The position numbers and the translations under genes are program-made. A DNA stretch of 64,000 nt from JAJVID01 sp963743425. GTDB lineage: Bacteria; Acidobacteriota; Blastocatellia; RBC074. The stretch is taken from contig CAVUPU010000002.1 of the NCBI GenBank assembly GCA_963743425.1, forward strand, positions 868,001 to 932,000, read 5' to 3'. Shown here piece by piece: positions 17,578-27,412 of this stretch. The notes beneath the pieces were generated by a model that made no database searches, was not told the origin of the DNA, and saw only the letters and a program-made list of their open reading frames with translations. Each line of letters starts with the position of its first letter. The first letter of the stretch is position 1.

Positions 17578-17718
17578 TCACATTGCGTTGATCAGTGTGA
17601 AGATCCCGGCGCTGAATCCGACGCCCAGTGTGAGCGTCGCAATCACAACCGTAGACAACAAGGCATGCTTGCGCAGGCTGCGCACGCTGTAACGCAAATT
17701 CTGCCACAATGCCTGCAT
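17578..17718 (-). pseudogene. ADOP permease N-terminal stub
   Basis: Reads MQALWQNLRYSVRSLRKHAL then STVVIATLTLGVGFSAGIFT and stops at TGA after 46 residues. This is the first helix region of an ADOP permease. The ribosome site AAGGAGAG is intact. The remaining ~750 codons are absent, and the HNH module begins directly at the break. Confidence 0.75.
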
Positions 17719-17821
17719 AAGTTCTCTCCTTGAAGATCGAGAAATGTACCTGGCTCTTTTCGCGGCGCCCTGATAAATTAAGGATCGCCGTGATCAAAAC
17801 TCTAAGCGCAACAGGTACGCT

Positions 17822-18457
17822 ATGAAAATCAACCGAAGAGCTTTTCTCACGACCGGGGCGCTCGGCGCCGCCGCAGCCGTCATCGGAGCGCGGGCCACAA
17901 ATATCCAACATGCCGGCCAGGGCGGCGCGCCCGTAAAAACCAAAGAGCCGCGCGTCATCACCCGTTTACTCAAAGACGCCGGGACGATTCCCAACAGTCG
18001 TCTGCCGGTCTTGGTCTACCAGGGGGCGCTGGATTTGCCCAAGGACGATCCGGCTTCGGCCATCGAGGCGTTGATCCATTCGCATCAATGGGGGAACGAT
18101 TGGCGCAACGGCCTCTTCAGCTACCATCATTATCACAGCACGGCGCATGAAGCCTTGCTCGTTTTCGGGGGTTCGGCCAAGGTGCAACTGGGAGGCGAAA
18201 GCGGCGTCATCGAAACCATCGGCGCGGGCGATGTCATCATTATCCCGGCCGGAGTCGGCCACAAGAATCTCGGATCGAGCAGCGACTTCCATGTCGTCGG
18301 GGCTTATCCGCCGCGACAAAACGTGGATATGAACTACGGCAAAACCGGCGAACGCCCGCGCGTGGATGAAAACATCGCGCGCGTCGCGCTGCCAACCACC
18401 GACCCTGTCTTCGGCAAGACCGGCCCGCTGATCGAGCATTGGCGGGCGCAGGGTTGA
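17822..18457 (+). CDS. Tat-exported cupin protein
   Basis: A 211-residue protein with a twin-arginine signal (INRRAFLTTGALGAAAAVIG). The cupin core reads YHHYHSTAHEALLVFGGSAK then IGAGDVIIIPAGVGHKNLGS; the His/Glu cluster gives a 3-His, 1-Glu type metal site. It probably acts in the periplasm as a small-molecule-binding or dioxygenase-like protein; the substrate is not apparent. The start at 17822 is only moderately supported by an upstream ribosome site. It converges on the ADOP gene at 18473. Confidence 0.82.
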   Translation: MKINRRAFLTTGALGAAAAVIGARATNIQHAGQGGAPVKTKEPRVITRLLKDAGTIPNSRLPVLVYQGALDLPKDDPASAIEALIHSHQWGNDWRNGLFSYHHYHSTAHEALLVFGGSAKVQLGGESGVIETIGAGDVIIIPAGVGHKNLGSSSDFHVVGAYPPRQNVDMNYGKTGERPRVDENIARVALPTTDPVFGKTGPLIEHWRAQG

Positions 18458-18472
18458 ATGGCCGCAGCGCCT

Positions 18473-20905
18473 TCATTCACACCTGAGCGCGACCAGCGGA
18501 TCTACTTTCGCCGCGCGCCGCGCCGGAATCCAGCAGGCTACGAGCGCCACAATCGTGAGCAGGAGCGCGATCACCGCAAACGTCAGCGGATCGGTCGCGC
18601 TCACGCCGAAGAGCAAACTCTTCATCAATCGCGTCAAGGCGAACGCCGCCAGCAACCCAATCGCAATACCCGGGAGTGTGAGCGTCAGCCCGCGCCGCAA
18701 CACCAGCTTCAACACGTCTCTAGTCCCCGCGCCGAGCGCCATTCGGACGCCTATCTCCTGCGTGCGTTGCGTGACCGAATACGACATCACGCCGTAAATG
18801 CCGACGCCTGCCAGGCCGAGCGCGAGCGCCGCGAACAAGCCCAGCAGCCACGCGCCGAAGCGTTGGCGCGCGGTCGAATCGGCAAACACTTTTTGCAGCG
18901 TCTGCGGGTTTGAAATCGGCGTCTCTTTATCCACGGCGCGAAACGCCTGCCGCACGGCGTTGGTTGCGGCCGCCGGATCGCCCGCCGTGCGTACGACCAT
19001 CGCCATGCCGCCCCACGAGTCCTGCCGGTGCGGGATATAAACCAGACTCGACGCGGCGTCATCCAGCCGCTCGTACTTCACGTCGCGCACGACGCCGACG
19101 ATTTCGCGCAGTATGTTTTCGTCGCGCCACGAACGGATGCGCTTGCCCAGCGGGTCTTCGTTCTGAAACATCCGCCGAGCGAAGGTCTCGCTGACTATGA
19201 TGACCGGCGTGGTCTGCGCGTCGTCGCGATCGGTGAAAAGACGCCCTTTCAGCAAGCCGATGTCCATCGCGTTGAAATAATCAGGCGTCACGACATTCCA
19301 CTCACCGGGATAATCGGGCGCGGCGGGCGGTTCGGCGGCGCCTTCGAGCAAAAAGACGCGGCCCAGATAGAATCCGCCGCCGCCGAGCGGCAACGCCGAC
19401 ACGGCCGCCGCCGTTTGCACGCCGGGCACGGCTTTGAGAGATTGCGCGAAGTTCTGATAGACGTCGGCGCGCTTCTCCGGCGTGTTATATCGCTGCCAGT
19501 TGATGTTGACTTCAAAGGTCAGCACGTTGCTCGTGTTGAAGCCCGGCTCGACCCGCGCGAGCAGCATGAAGCTTTTGATCATCAGCCCCGCCCCGGCCAG
19601 CAACACCAACGCCAGCGCGACCTCGGCAATGACCAGCGTCGATCGGGCGCGATGGCCGCGCAAGCTGCCCGCCGCCCCGCGGCTGCTCTCCTTCAATGAA
19701 GAATTCAGGTCGGGCCTCGACGATTGCAAAGCGGGGATCAGTCCGATCGCCACCGCCGTGGCCAGCGAAAGCAACATCGTGAACCCGAGCACGCGCGCGT
19801 CATTGCTCGTCTCGTTCAAGCGCGGAATCTGCTCCGGCGCGAACTTGACCAGCAGATCGGCGCCCCACCAGGCTAATAGCAGGCCGCACGCGCCGCCCAA
19901 CAACCCGACGAGCAGGCTCTCCGTCAACAATTGCCGCGCGATGCGCCAGCGGCCCGCGCCCAGCGCCAGTCGAATCGCCATCTCGCGCTCTCGTCCCGCG
20001 GCCCGCGCCAATAACAAATTCGCCAGGTTAACGCACGCGATCAGCAACACGAATCCGACAGCGCCCAGCAGAACCCACAAGCCCCGCCGCACTTCGGGCT
20101 GGATGGCGTAATCGATCAGCGGAAAGGCCCGGGCGGAGAAGTCTTGTCTGATATTCGGATTTTCCTGATTGATGTGACGGGCGATGGCGGCCAGCCGGTC
20201 GCTGGCCTGTGCGGGAGTCACGCCCGGTCGCAAACGCGCGATGGATTGAAAGATGAAATTGTCGCGGCGCAGCATGTCCGGGAAGCTCTGCACGGTGTAT
20301 GCCCGCGCCATCGGGATCCAGGCCTCGACCTCTTCCGGGTAATGCGACTTCGGCTGAGTCACGCCTATGATGGTGGACGCGCGCGAGGCGGTAGGAAATT
20401 TCTGCCCGATGATCTTCGGATCGGCGCCGAGCCGCCGTCGCCACAGGCTGTGGCTGATGACGACGACCGGAGCGCCGCTCTTGCTCTCCTCCGCCGTAAA
20501 CGCGCGGCCTAACAACATCGGCGCGCCCAGCGTGTCGAAGAACTCTTCCGTCACCAGCGCCGTGAGGATGCGTTCCGGCTCGTCTCCCAGAGTGAGCACT
20601 GCGTTAGAGCCACTATAACAGGCGACGTGCGCGAAGATGGCCGTCTCCTTTTGCCAATCGAGAAAATCGGCGTAACTGACGCTGCTCCGGCTGTTGGGAT
20701 CGCTCATCATCACGGACGTGGGCCTGACCAGTTGCTCAGGCTCATTGAAGGGCATTGCGCGCAACAACACGGCGTTCACAACGCTGAAGATCGCCGTATT
20801 CGCCCCAATGCCGAGAGCGAGCGTAATAACCGCAATCAAAGTGAAGACCGGATTCTTCACCAACATTCGCGCGCCGTAGCGCAAGTCTTGCAGGAATGCG
20901 TTCAT
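18473..20905 (-). CDS. ADOP-family MacB/FtsX permease (short form)
   Basis: An intact 810-residue permease. It begins NAFLQDLRYGARMLVKNPVF, followed by MacB_PCD, FtsX helices, a second MacB_PCD and FtsX block, and ends ARRAAKVDPLVALRCE. It lacks the ~70-residue N-terminal ADOP extension seen at 12615. I start at 20905 because GGAGGAGAA precedes it. The chimeric DUF4097-like gene ends 49 bases upstream on the same strand, so they are likely one transcript. Substrate unknown. Confidence 0.92.
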   Translation of the reverse strand: MNAFLQDLRYGARMLVKNPVFTLIAVITLALGIGANTAIFSVVNAVLLRAMPFNEPEQLVRPTSVMMSDPNSRSSVSYADFLDWQKETAIFAHVACYSGSNAVLTLGDEPERILTALVTEEFFDTLGAPMLLGRAFTAEESKSGAPVVVISHSLWRRRLGADPKIIGQKFPTASRASTIIGVTQPKSHYPEEVEAWIPMARAYTVQSFPDMLRRDNFIFQSIARLRPGVTPAQASDRLAAIARHINQENPNIRQDFSARAFPLIDYAIQPEVRRGLWVLLGAVGFVLLIACVNLANLLLARAAGREREMAIRLALGAGRWRIARQLLTESLLVGLLGGACGLLLAWWGADLLVKFAPEQIPRLNETSNDARVLGFTMLLSLATAVAIGLIPALQSSRPDLNSSLKESSRGAAGSLRGHRARSTLVIAEVALALVLLAGAGLMIKSFMLLARVEPGFNTSNVLTFEVNINWQRYNTPEKRADVYQNFAQSLKAVPGVQTAAAVSALPLGGGGFYLGRVFLLEGAAEPPAAPDYPGEWNVVTPDYFNAMDIGLLKGRLFTDRDDAQTTPVIIVSETFARRMFQNEDPLGKRIRSWRDENILREIVGVVRDVKYERLDDAASSLVYIPHRQDSWGGMAMVVRTAGDPAAATNAVRQAFRAVDKETPISNPQTLQKVFADSTARQRFGAWLLGLFAALALGLAGVGIYGVMSYSVTQRTQEIGVRMALGAGTRDVLKLVLRRGLTLTLPGIAIGLLAAFALTRLMKSLLFGVSATDPLTFAVIALLLTIVALVACWIPARRAAKVDPLVALRCE

Positions 20906-20954
20906 TTCTCCTCCTTGTTGCCACTGACAATTCGATAGCGCGGCGGCGCGCGAA

Positions 20955-22117
20955 CTACTTTTGTGGGAGCGGCGCCGCTGGCATAGATGCGATGTTGACG
21001 GCGCCGTGCCCTGTCGTGGCGCGCACCTCGATGCGCACCGGCTTGCGATCATATTCGCCACTTTCAAACTGGTCCTGGGATTTGAACTCGCGCGTGACTC
21101 CATCACGCCGCGTTCCTTTGTCGATCGCGACGCGAACCGCGCCGTCGTTGGACCCACCCAGAGCCCTCACCCCGAGGGACGGGTCCGGCTGAATGGCGAT
21201 GTTTAGGGGCCGCCGGTGCTCGCCGTCAATCGGCATGTGGATGCGACGCGCAGCTTAGCAGTGATTGGGGCGTCGAGCTCGCCCGGATCGTTCGAGATGT
21301 CCACGTCGCCGGCCAGGATCACGTTGTCCAGCCCGACGCCGCCGATGTAACCGGGGATTCCTTTAAACTTGTCGCCTACCCGACCGCGAAAGTTCCCTGC
21401 CGACAGGGTCAGGCGGCGGACACCAACAACGCCGTGGTAGGCCTCACTGCTGATGCGGTAAGCGCCTCGCGCGGGTACCTGCAAACGGATTCCGACCAAC
21501 GTTGGCTGGCCGCCGGGCGTCGTGAAGCCGAGCGTCGAATGCCAGACGCGGACCATCAAACGCCCTTGATTCGCCGTCATGTATACTTGCGCCTCTGTCT
21601 CCTCAATCACGCGCTTTGCCGCCTCGCCTGGCTGTGCGCTCCCTTCGCCAAAGCCCTCCATTCGGATTTGCAACCGCACCTTGTCGTCGTCGGAGTCGAA
21701 GATCTCTACCCGACCGTACTCCGAGCAGACTACCAATTCGCCGCCTTCGAGGCCCGCGGCATCGGCAATGTGCGTCATTACGCGCTCGGCGCGATAACCC
21801 TGAATCTTGATCCCGGTATCCGACTTCTGAACCGCCAACGCATTGCCTGGAGGAGGTTCATAGCGACAGTCGCTCGGCCGCGTCCGATAGCGATCATCCT
21901 GTGCCAATAACGAAGCCTCAGGTCGCGATTGAAGCACAGCCATCCTCGTCATCAACCGTTCCGATTCACAAGAGACTGGCGCACGAGCGGGCGCGCTAAA
22001 ATTCGCTGTGTTCGCCCCAATGCCCAGAGCGAGCGTGATGACCGCAATCAACGTGAAGACCGGATTCTTCACCCACATTCCCGCGCTGTAGCGCAGGTCT
22101 TGCCAGAGTGTTTGCAT
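20955..22117 (-). pseudogene. Chimera: ADOP N-terminus fused to DUF4097-like beta-repeat protein, frameshifted
   Basis: The first ~40 residues (MQTLWQDLRYSAGMWVKNPV and FTLIAVITLALGIGANTA) are an ADOP start including its first TM helix. The sequence then leaves the permease fold (SCESERLMTRMAVLQSRPEA). It continues as a secreted beta-repeat domain: VEIFDSDDDKVRLQIRMEGF, LTLSAGNFRGRVGDKFKGIP, VILAGDVDISNDPGELDAPI. This is the pattern of DUF4097/adhesin-like beta-helices. A frameshift near 21205-21235 moves the last part (DGAVRVAIDKGTRRDGVTRE ... VRATTGHGAVNIASMP) to another frame. I start at 22117, after AGAGGACATG. The likely origin is recombination between adjacent permease and adhesin genes, which gave the adhesin a new membrane anchor. 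Confidence 0.65.
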
Positions 22118-22123
22118 AATCAT

Positions 22124-22613
22124 GTCCTCTCAGAACGAACGGGACAGTCTTGGTGATCAAGACATTCATCCAAATTGTGTGCCAACCCAATCGTTGCGGT
22201 AACTCATTGCGTTCATTGCGAAGCTTGGGAGAGTAACAAAGAAATGTGTGCGCTTCCGGGACAACAGAATCCCATTTTCGGATATGCGCATGCGCGGACG
22301 ATAGCGGCGGGCGGCGGGAGTTCGGCCAGACGGTTGCACAGGCAACATGAGGGGGCGCACTTTTACCGCGAACAATTGGCGGAGCGCATCGAACAGCAAT
22401 TTCATCCGGGCTATTGACCGGGCCAGCCATTGATCGGATTTGCTGGCGCCAAAAAGGAACGGAGAAGCGGAAACAGCCTGACCGAGGCGTCACGTACACC
22501 GCTACGCAAATCTATCGCCCTGATCATCTTCATCGTGCTATGCTCTCGCACGCCAAAGACAGCTAGGATTCCCGTAGCCACGAGAGCCTTTCATTCTTCT
22601 CAGAGCAGCGTGT
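22124..22613. other. Intergenic region before the WD40-TIR gene
   Basis: No convincing gene. A short plus-strand frame near 22320-22417 (EGAHFYREQLAERIEQQFHP) looks protein-like and could be a relic, but it has no start or recognisable family. Confidence 0.35.
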
Positions 22614-25600
22614 ATGAAGAAACAAAAACCTGAACAACTACAACCTAAATCCGCACCCACAACCTTCACCGAAATTGGCGGCTCTCCAGTGCCCGGTCTC
22701 ACACTACGCCACGTCTTGCGCGGGCATAAGAAGTGGATCAGCCGCATCGTGTGGTCGCCGGATGGCTCATATCTTGCTTCGCCTTCTGATGACATGACCA
22801 TTCGTATATGGGATGCGCGCAGCGGAGTATGTGTGAGCACCTTGGAAGGGCATACCGCTGGAATTATGAGCGTGGCGTGGTCGCCGGATGGAAGTAAATT
22901 AGCATCAGGAGCACGAGATGGGACAATTAAGTTGTGGGACATGCAGAGCTACACTGTATCCAGTTCACTGGAAACTCCTGGGGATAGCATCAGTTTGGCG
23001 TGGACGCTCTCCGGCGAGGCTCTAATTAGCTCACTTAGGAAGCTTGTTAAACGAAGCAGTTCTGCCGGAGAGGATATATCGGAAGCACGTACTTTATGGA
23101 TATGGGACGTTCGAGGTAGCGTAGCAAAAGAATTTTCTTTGAGAGCAACATTACAGAATTTTTCGCTATCTCCAGATAGCAAAATCATTGCAGGCGCTGG
23201 TTATTATTTTGACCCTCGAATCTCATCAAAGCCCGATGTTTTAGACCTCTTTGATCCGATAGCCGGAACGCCTATTTCAAATACGCGGAAAAATCCTAAT
23301 TGGAAGAACAGCTATGATGTTACTTGGGAGCCTCAAGGAAAATTTATCGCTACCGGCTCTCAAGATGGTGTTGTTTACATATGGGATCCGTATACTGGCC
23401 AACTTACAGCGTTTTTCGCTTGGGTGTTCAGAAGAGAAATTACTGACGACTGATTACTGACAACTGACGACTGCTGAAAAATAAACCAGCGCTCGGCCCC
23501 AATCGCTTATTGTTTATTTTGAACCAGTGGTCAGCCGTCAGTAGCCAGTTGTCAGTTGTATCGCAATCCTGAACACACAAATGAAAAGCGCTGTAAGTTT
23601 ACTCTTGAAGGGCATACAGAAAAATTTGTTAGCTCAGTATCAATTAGTAGCGATGGGAAGTTACTAGCGTCACGGTCTGAATCCATTAGACTGTGGCGTT
23701 GCGATACTTGGGCGTGTGTGGCCGTGGTGGAGGAGCCGGCAGATGAGTATTGGCCTCCCGGCCTCGCCTTTCACCCCCGCCTGCCTGTGCTGGCGACGCT
23801 AGGGGAAAAAGATACCATCATCCAAATCTGGGAGTTGGACGAAGCGCTCCTGCTCAGTCAGGCGCAAGAGAGCGTCCACTATACCACTGCTAAACTCGTC
23901 CTGGTCGGTGATTCGGGCGTGGGCAAGACGGGGCTGGGCTGGCGGCTGGCGCACGGCGAGTTCAAAGAACATTCCTCCACGCACGGTCAGCAGTTCTGGC
24001 CCATCCGGCAACTCGGCCTCAAGCGCGCAGACGGCGTCGAGTGCGAAGCCGTGCTATGGGATTTGGCGGGCCAGCACGTCTATCGGCAAATCCACTCCAT
24101 CTTTCTGGAAAACGTCGCCGCCGCGCTGGTGCTCTTCGACCCCAGCAATCGCCAGGAACCGCTCAAGGGTGTGCAGTTCTGGCTGGAGCAACTCAAGGGC
24201 AAGGGAAAACTGCCACCCGCTGTGCTGGTAGGCGCGCGAGTGGATTGCGGCGCACCCGCTCTCTCGCAACAGGAACTCGATCAATTCTGCCAGCGCTACG
24301 GCATTCGCGGCGGCTATATCAGCACCAGCGCAAGAGCGCGAAGGGCTGGAGGCTGCTGGAACGCTCAAGGGCAGATTCCGTGGGAGAGATGACGGCACGG
24401 TACCACCGTCACCTTAAGCGCCAAAACTATGTGCTGGCGCTCAAAGAAAAACCCGACCGTGAAGGCGTGTTGGTCAGTCCACTCGCCTTGCGCGAACAAT
24501 TGCAGGCGACCGATCAAGACTGGAGCTTCACCGACGCCGAGATGATGACGGCGGTGGGGCATCTGGAAACGCATGGCTACGTCGCCGTCTTGCGCAGTTC
24601 GGCGGGCGAGCAATACATCCTGCTCATGCCCGATCTGCTCGTGACGCTGGCCTGCTCCATCGCGTTGCTGGCCGACAAACACTCACGCGAATTGGGCGCC
24701 GTCAGCGAGACCGAACTCTTACAAGGCAAACACTCGTTTGAAGAACTTGCTGGCCTCTCACAATCAGAACGCCAGATTTTGCTCGACGCCGCCATCCTGC
24801 GCTTTTTGGAGCACAACATCTGCTTCCGCGAAACGCTGAACGACGACAACTTGCTCATCTTCCCCGGCCTCATCAAACAAAAGCGACCCCTGCAAGACGA
24901 CCTGCCATCAACCGACGACATCTCTTACGTGGTGCACGGGCGCGTGGAAAACTTGTACGCCTCGCTGGTGGTCTTGCTCGGCTACACGCCCTCGTTCACC
25001 CGCATCAACCAGTGGCAGAATCAGGCGCAATACGAAATGGGCGAGGGCGAAATCTGCGGCTTCCGCTTGATCGAAGACCGCGAGGGCGAAATAGAGGTGG
25101 TGTTGTATTACGGCGACCGGCTTCCCCCGCGCGGGCGCACGCAGTTTCAGGAATTGTTCGAGCAGTTCCTTTACCAGCGCGACGTGGAAGTGACGCGCTT
25201 TCCGCCCGTCATCTGTCCTCAAGGTCATCAACAAGAGCGCGCCACGGTCGTCAAGCGCGTGCGTGAAGGCAAGCGTTTTGTGTTCTGCGAAGAATGTGGC
25301 GAAAAAACCGACCTGCCCAATTTTGATAAACCGTCAATCATCGGCATCGCTGCGTCGCCGTGGCTGCAACGCGAAGAGGCAGTGGCGCGCTTGCGCAGCG
25401 CGTATGAGGTGCAGTTGACCAAGGTCAAAGGCTACCGGCGCGCCTGGGCAGCGCCACGCTGTTACCTCAGTCACTTGCCGGAACAAGCCGCGTGGGGCGA
25501 AACACTCACCCAAGATTTGCGCGAGGCGGGCGTGTATGTCGTCGAGCAAGCCGCGCAAGTTCAGCCCGATGATTTCGTGATTGTGCTGGACACACCCGCT

Positions 25601-26362
25601 TATAAGAAAGCCTTTGGCGCTCCCGCCCTCGCCGCCGATACGCCGTTGGTTCGCGCACGGCTGAACACACGCCAATTGATTTCGCTCAAACTGGCAGGCC
25701 AGAGCGCGCCGCACGAGTTGAAGCATTGCGCTCGCGGCGATTTTTGCGATGACACGCACTACTCGCTGGGGTTATTCGATTTGGCGCTGAATCTGTACGC
25801 CATTGACTTCAACCACGCCGGCTTTGCGCCCCTGCGGCAAACGCTGCACGCGCAGTGGGAGCAGACGCTGGCCCAATTCGCCGGTCAGAGTAAAACCCCG
25901 GCTCCCAAAATTTTCATCAGCTATTCGCATCAGGACGAACAGTTCAAGAACAAATTGGCCAAGATGCTGGCGGGTTTACAGCGGCGCGGCGTCATTGATG
26001 TATGGCACGACCGACACATCGAACCGGGTGAGGAGTGGTTCAAGGCTATCAAGCAAGCCATCAACGACTGCGATCTGGCCTTGCTGCTTGTCAGCGATGA
26101 TTTCATCGCTTCGCGGTTTATCAACGATGAAGAACTGCCAGACTTGCTCAAACGCCGCGAACAAGAGGGGATGACGGTGATCCCCATCATCGTGCGCGAC
26201 TGTTTGTGGCAATCTGAACCCGTGCTGAAGGATTTGCAGGCGCTGCCGACTGATGGGAAAGCCGTGATAACTTTCTCGGAGGCGACTGGCGATAGAGACC
26301 GCGTGTGGACGGAGATCGCTCAAGCCATTGAAAAACTCGCCCAGGCGAAATCAACGCCGTAG
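22614..26362 (+). pseudogene. WD40-GTPase-COR-like-TIR protein, interrupted
   Basis: A large signalling or defence protein in three pieces. 22614-23440: WD40 repeats (LRHVLRGHKKWISRIVWSPD, WDARSGVCVSTLEGHT). 23565-24340: the last WD40 unit, then a Ras/Roc-like GTPase with G1 LVGDSGVGKTGLGWRLAHGE and G3 WDLAGQHVYRQIHSIF; the usual NKxD is ARVD. 24390-25320: COR-like winged helices (EMMTAVGHLETHGYVAVLRS) and a zinc ribbon (CPQGH...CEECG). 25430-25800: a degenerate TIR/SEFIR-like segment. 25905-26362: a TIR domain (KIFISYSHQDEQFKNKLAKM, WHDRHIEPGEEW, ASRFINDEELPDLL with the likely catalytic Glu). A palindromic element at 23441-23562 breaks the propeller, and several one-base shifts occur at 24330-24410. 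Intact relatives would be NADase-type immune switches; function inferred. Confidence 0.75.
23441..23562. repeat. Palindromic element inserted in the WD40 gene
   Basis: TACTGACAACTGACGACTGC at the left is matched in inverted orientation by CAGTAGCCAGTTGTCAGTTG at the right. The inner arms are AATAAAC and GTTTATT. The sequence splits a WD40 repeat: before it reads VYIWDPYTGQLTAFF, after it KCKFTLEGHT-like sequence resumes. It has no coding potential and resembles a MITE or REP-type word. Confidence 0.7.
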
Positions 26363-26489
26363 GCAGTCTCAGAGTTTTGCTTGACTATCCTCGGCGCCAG
26401 CGCACGGCAATTTCTGGATGAGTTCTACCATACGCTGGTTCGGGCTAAATCAGACCAGCAAGGGTTGGGACAGATGCCACGACCTTGCA

Positions 26490-26954
26490 TCACTGGGGGA
26501 CCTCGATTGAACTCAAGCTTACGGCTTGCGCTTGCTTGACGATCAATTGGTTGACCTCGGCTATCCCATCGGCGCACAGAGCCTCCACCGCGCGTGCGAT
26601 GTTGGCGTGATCGCGGACGTGCCCTTCCAACTGATCCTCCAACCCCATAAATAACCGCGCCACGATATTCTCCCGCAAGTACTCTTCCATCTGCCGCGAG
26701 TGATAGACCTTGACTAACAGCAAGACTACTAACGGCACATATAAATCCACTGGCCAAGGCAGCCCAGGCCCGCCATCCACGTTCTTGCCGGCCTTGCGCC
26801 AATGTTTGATCATCACCTCTCGGATCGCCTCCCAATCGAGCGCTCGTTTCAACTGCAACAACGGATGATCGTCCGAGACATAGATCGAGACCAACTTTAG
26901 ACACGGCTCTGGCGCGGCCGCAGTCTCCGGCATAGAATCCTTTTGCTCTTTCAT
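26490..26954 (-). pseudogene. Transposase N-terminal fragment (DUF772-type)
   Basis: A 154-residue fragment with LKRALDWEAIREVMIKHWRK, DLYVPLVVLLLVKVYHSRQM and DHANIARAVEALCADGIAEV, the N-terminal DUF772 region of IS5/IS1182-like transposases. The DDE catalytic region is absent: after SSIEVPQ the frame stops next to the left inverted end. The ribosome site AGGAGAAG is intact. It cannot be active. Confidence 0.7.
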
Positions 26955-27111
26955 GATCTTCTCCTGAAGCAGGCTTTTTCACACTTCAGGAAATATCAAA
27001 GAGCAAGAGGGCTTTTCAACCAATCAAACGTTGAGAAGCTCTCTTATCTTGGGTCGTGCCTGAGAGGGATCGCCCAGGAGTTCTGCGACACGCTCTATCT
27101 ACACAAATCTT

Positions 27112-27297
27112 TGTGCCGGAGGCACAGCGGATATTAGCCGGTGATGAAATCACCGGAACCTGTTGAAAAGACCATCCAGCCCCGGCAGGGGCGACGGACC
27201 AAGTCTGGTCTATCGCCCTTTCAGGGCTGGAAAACCGGGTGGATGCGGTTCCGGTGATTTCATCACCGGCTAATATCCGGCGTCCCTCCGGGACGAA
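27112..27297. repeat. Palindromic repeat with GCGGATATTAGCC...GGCTAATATCCG ends (copy 1)
   Basis: The outer arms GGATATTAGCC and GGCTAATATCC enclose AGCCGGTGATGAAATCACCG, itself a hairpin, which reappears inverted as CGGTGATTTCATCACCGGCT near 27252-27271. A GC-rich core with further pairing lies between. Copy 2 is at 51101-51282. Confidence 0.75.
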
Positions 27298-27412
27298 GAC
27301 GCCTCCACTATTTGTGTAAATGCCAATGAGACAAGCTCGTGGCATCTGGAAGATAGTGTCCCAAAGTTTGTTGGTTCGATTTAGCCCGTAGACGCTAATG
27401 ATAAATGCGAAG

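Larger units (their letters stand above)
26440..27388. mobile_element. Degenerate transposon with ~50-bp imperfect terminal inverted repeats
   Basis: The left end (26440-26487) begins CGGGCTAAATCAGACCAGCA and contains TTGGGACAGATGCCACGA. The right end (27332-27388), reversed, begins CGGGCTAAATCGAACCAACA and contains TTGGGACA, a 9-base insert, and GATGCCACGA. Between them lie a 5' transposase fragment and a palindromic repeat. I assign the boundaries from these matching ends; no target duplication is evident. Confidence 0.6.

Noticed and set aside
22175..22417. 80-codon frame before the WD40-TIR gene
   Set aside because: No ribosome site or family; only its last ~20 residues look protein-like, so not called as a gene.
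23441..23562. ACTGACAACTGAC words as a two-repeat CRISPR
   Set aside because: Repeats are inverted to each other and degenerate, with no unique spacers of constant length.
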